This document shows positions 7,287 to 8,334 of a DNA stretch of 8,334 bases, one piece after another. Origin of the DNA: DAOUCV01 sp034432095 (GTDB taxonomy: Bacteria > Chloroflexota > Dehalococcoidia > Dehalococcoidales > UBA2162); assembly GCA_034432095.1 (NCBI GenBank), contig DAOUCV010000011.1:1-8334 (forward strand), in the 5' to 3' direction. Made by a program: the position numbers and the translations under genes. Under the pieces are notes generated by a model, which saw nothing but the letters and a program-made list of their open reading frames with translations, did no database searches and was not told the origin of the DNA. Numbering within the stretch: the stretch's first letter is position 1; each line of letters starts with the position of its first letter.

Positions 7287-7711
7287 GCTTTCACCCTCAC
7301 TTTCGTCTCGCCAATTATTACCGGCTCATTCCGCTGGTTCTGGCAAGCGACATCACAATAGATTGAGATGGACCCTTCGTCCTTTTGCATTTTGGTTATC
7401 TTGCCACTCACGGTTATGGTATCTCCCGGGCGGGCCGGGGCTTTGAACCTGGCGCTGAGTTTGCCAGTGCCAAGCCAGCTTTCCCCGAAGCTATTCGTCA
7501 TCAATTGGGAAATATAGGACAGGATGAGCATACCATGAGCAATCGTGCCACCCAGTGGGGTCTGTCTGGCGAATTCTGCGTCAATATGAATCGGATTGAA
7601 GTCCCTGCTAGCTTCGGCATAGAGGTTGATATGTTCCTGTGTGACCAGCCTCTTTAATTCCGGCAGCCTCATGCCGACACTCAACTCATTTAATTTCAGT
7701 CCTGATGTCAC
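7283..7711 (-). CDS. MaoC-type (R)-3-hydroxyacyl dehydratase, catalytic HadB-like subunit
   Basis: This is a 142-residue single hot-dog protein of the MaoC/hydratase-2 group. The signature YAEASRDFNPIHID (31-44) supplies catalytic Asp37 and His42, followed by LGGTIAHGM (53-61). Enzymes of this kind interconvert 3-hydroxyacyl and trans-2-enoyl thioesters. In this operon the natural substrate would be 3-hydroxyacyl-ACP, filling the FabZ/FabA step that is otherwise absent here. The usual Gly before the catalytic Asp is Arg36. The start is GTG at 7709-7711, 8 nt after GGAG (7720-7723). An in-frame internal ATG (codon 14) would remove part of the first strand. The gene follows its probable partner by 13 bp and overlaps plsX by 4 bp. 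It resembles mycobacterial HadB in size and pairing. A CoA-linked hydratase role is the main alternative. Confidence 0.8.
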   Translation of the reverse strand: MTSGLKLNELSVGMRLPELKRLVTQEHINLYAEASRDFNPIHIDAEFARQTPLGGTIAHGMLILSYISQLMTNSFGESWLGTGKLSARFKAPARPGDTITVSGKITKMQKDEGSISIYCDVACQNQRNEPVIIGETKVRVKA

Positions 7712-7719
7712 TACTATTG

Positions 7720-7723
7720 CTCC
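7720..7723 (-). promoter_or_regulatory. Ribosome binding site supporting a GTG start
   Basis: GGAG lies 8 nt upstream of the GTG at 7709-7711 and directly after the stop codon of the preceding gene (7725-7727). It decides the start of the HadB-like gene, because the nearby ATG in the same stretch is in another frame and stops after three codons. Confidence 0.6.
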
Positions 7724-7724
7724 A

Positions 7725-8132
7725 TCACGACAAGGGCAGGATAAAGCTGGTCTCTCCGGTTATTACTGTTGTCTTCTTTTGATTTTCTACGTGAATGCCG
7801 ATACTCAGCATATGGAACTTGCCCCGCTCCACTTTGCGATTAACCCTAGCATAGCTCGTGAGCATTTCGTCGATGTGTGCCGTATTGATGAACTCCAGCT
7901 CTTGGGAAACATGAATGGCGCCGGGCGGCAAGTCCAGCCCTGAGGACAGGGCTGCCATCGCCAGTGCCGCAATCGCCATCGGCGGGGCAATCTTGTCTTC
8001 CTTATAGATGCGGTTATTGTCTTCAACTGCCTTGAGGTATGCCATTACCATTCTACTGTCCAACTTGAAGCTGGTCGGAACGAACTCATAGCCGGCGGTG
8101 AGCTTCTCGTATTCTATTCTTGGCTGTGTCAT
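7725..8132 (-). CDS. MaoC-like hot-dog protein, non-catalytic HadA-like subunit
   Basis: This is a 135-residue protein from the ATG at 8130-8132. The frame is open upstream to 8219, but that longer version would begin upstream of the -35 and -10 elements of the promoter found at 8176-8204. Its extra N-terminal 29 residues also look unlike the family. A weak Shine-Dalgarno, GGAAG, lies at 8137-8141. The body fits an N-terminal MaoC/HadA-type hot-dog domain: VMAYLKAVEDNNRIYKED (29-46), then IAPPMAIAAL (48-57) and a beta-rich C-terminal half with VSQELEFI (75-82) and ITGETSFILPL (124-134). Compared with its neighbour, the catalytic His is replaced by Tyr43 and Pro by Arg41 while Asp38 remains. 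It therefore probably does not catalyse alone and forms a heterodimer with the HadB-like subunit, as HadA does in mycobacteria. It is the first gene of the operon. Confidence 0.72.
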   Translation of the reverse strand: MTQPRIEYEKLTAGYEFVPTSFKLDSRMVMAYLKAVEDNNRIYKEDKIAPPMAIAALAMAALSSGLDLPPGAIHVSQELEFINTAHIDEMLTSYARVNRKVERGKFHMLSIGIHVENQKKTTVITGETSFILPLS

Positions 8133-8175
8133 CTTGCTTCCAAGACACCTTGAATTTCTAGGTATAACGCTAGGA

Positions 8176-8204
8176 TTTATAACAATTTTCGGGCTCTTTG
8201 TCAA
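8176..8204 (-). promoter_or_regulatory. Sigma-70-type promoter of the nine-gene lipid operon
   Basis: On the minus strand a perfect -35 TTGACA (8199-8204) is separated by exactly 17 bp from TATAAA (8176-8181). The TG one base before the -10 makes an extended -10 (TGTTATAAA). Transcription would begin near 8169, giving a leader of roughly 36 nt before the ATG at 8132. Nothing else resembling a promoter was noticed in front of the later genes, which are too closely packed to need one. No match to the FapR operator as I recall it is seen. Confidence 0.82.
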
Positions 8205-8230
8205 TACCCTCAAAATCACATCTTATTTAC

Positions 8231-8296
8231 GACTGAAAAGTGAACTCTTTTTGCTTGAAAAGTGAACCGTTAACGCTTGAAAAGTGAACTCCGTTG
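8231..8296 (+). repeat. Three tandem 22-bp direct repeats with TGAAAAGTGAAC core
   Basis: The 12-bp core TGAAAAGTGAAC is identical at 8234-8245, 8256-8267 and 8278-8289, an exact 22-bp period. In units two and three the identity extends to GCTTGAAAAGTGAAC (15 bp), while the remaining 7 bp of each unit vary. A period of about two helical turns would place the three cores on roughly the same face of the DNA, as expected for cooperative binding by a transposase or regulator. Confidence 0.9.
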
Positions 8297-8327
8297 ATAC
8301 ATTCCTCAGTAAAAAGGAGGAATGTAT
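8297..8327 (+). promoter_or_regulatory. Hairpin sequestering the ribosome binding site of the IS gene
   Basis: A perfect 11-bp inverted repeat (8297-8307 with 8317-8327) has a 9-nt A-rich loop (8308-8316). The right arm contains the Shine-Dalgarno GGAGG (core at 8316-8320) and the first two bases of the ATG at 8326-8328. If formed in mRNA, it would hide the translation start. As DNA, it could also be a protein-binding palindrome. Confidence 0.7.
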
Positions 8328-8334
8328 GGAGCAA
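8326..8334 (+). CDS. Start of a probable IS21 transposase gene (istA-like), first three codons only
   Basis: ATG GAG CAA (Met-Glu-Gln) runs to the window end, 5 nt after the strong Shine-Dalgarno AAAAAGGAGG. It is divergent from the lipid operon and sits directly behind the repeats expected ahead of istA. Nothing of the protein itself can be judged, so identity as IstA is inferred from the context alone. Confidence 0.5.

Larger units (their letters stand above)
8231..8334 (+). mobile_element. Left end of an IS21-like insertion sequence (truncated by window)
   Basis: Three copies of a 22-bp unit, a good ribosome binding site and a start codon lie at the right edge, reading away from the lipid operon. 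Multiple subterminal direct repeats ahead of the transposase gene are characteristic of IS21-family ends, where IstA binds. The outer terminus is not certain: it lies somewhere between the operon -35 (8204) and the first repeat (8231-8234), and no target duplication can be tested because the other end is outside the window. The family assignment is from the end structure and the short start of the gene, so it is moderate only. Confidence 0.6.

Noticed and set aside
8133..8219. N-terminal extension of the HadA-like gene
   Set aside because: Its start lies upstream of the near-consensus promoter that drives the gene, and the sequence does not fit the family.
8231..8296. CRISPR-like array (three short repeats)
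   Set aside because: The cores are 12-15 bp separated by 7-10 bp, far too short for repeats and spacers. Position and orientation fit an IS end.

Overview
The window suggests a bacterium of mid-range GC, most likely from the Chloroflexota (Dehalococcoidia-like). That placement is inference. It rests on the style of the C-terminal tail of the solute-binding protein at the left edge and on the mixed fatty-acid gene set. No rRNA, tRNA or CRISPR array is seen.

Layout. Positions 1-509 (+) hold the 3' end of a peptide/nickel-type ABC transporter substrate-binding protein. It is followed by a strong hairpin terminator in a 163-bp convergent intergenic region. From 8132 down to 673, on the minus strand, runs one tight nine-gene lipid operon with gaps of 31 bp or less and two overlaps. 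In transcription order it reads: HadA-like MaoC subunit, HadB-like MaoC dehydratase, plsX, acpP, fabL-type enoyl-ACP reductase, fabF, fabG, a DegV/FakB fatty-acid-binding protein, and fakA (DhaL-type fatty acid kinase). A near-consensus promoter with an extended -10 (TTGACA, 17 bp, TATAAA) lies just upstream at 8176-8204. At the right edge (about 8231-8334, +) is the left end of what looks like an IS21-family insertion sequence. It has three direct repeats at an exact 22-bp period, then a perfect 11-bp hairpin enclosing the ribosome binding site of a divergent gene cut off by the window end.

How the genes work together. FabF condenses, FabG reduces the ketone, the two MaoC proteins probably dehydrate, and the FabL-type SDR reduces the enoyl group, all on the ACP encoded in the same operon. 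PlsX converts acyl-ACP to acyl-phosphate. FakA plus the DegV protein would make acyl-phosphate from free fatty acids. The operon therefore joins de novo synthesis and fatty-acid salvage at acyl-phosphate, the donor for phospholipid synthesis. FabD, FabH, FabZ/FabA, FabI/FabK, PlsY and acetyl-CoA carboxylase are not in the window.

The most notable points are the mosaic elongation cycle (mycobacterial-style split dehydratase plus Bacillus-style FabL), the FakAB-PlsX convergence, and the insertion sequence abutting the operon promoter with a translation-sequestering hairpin.
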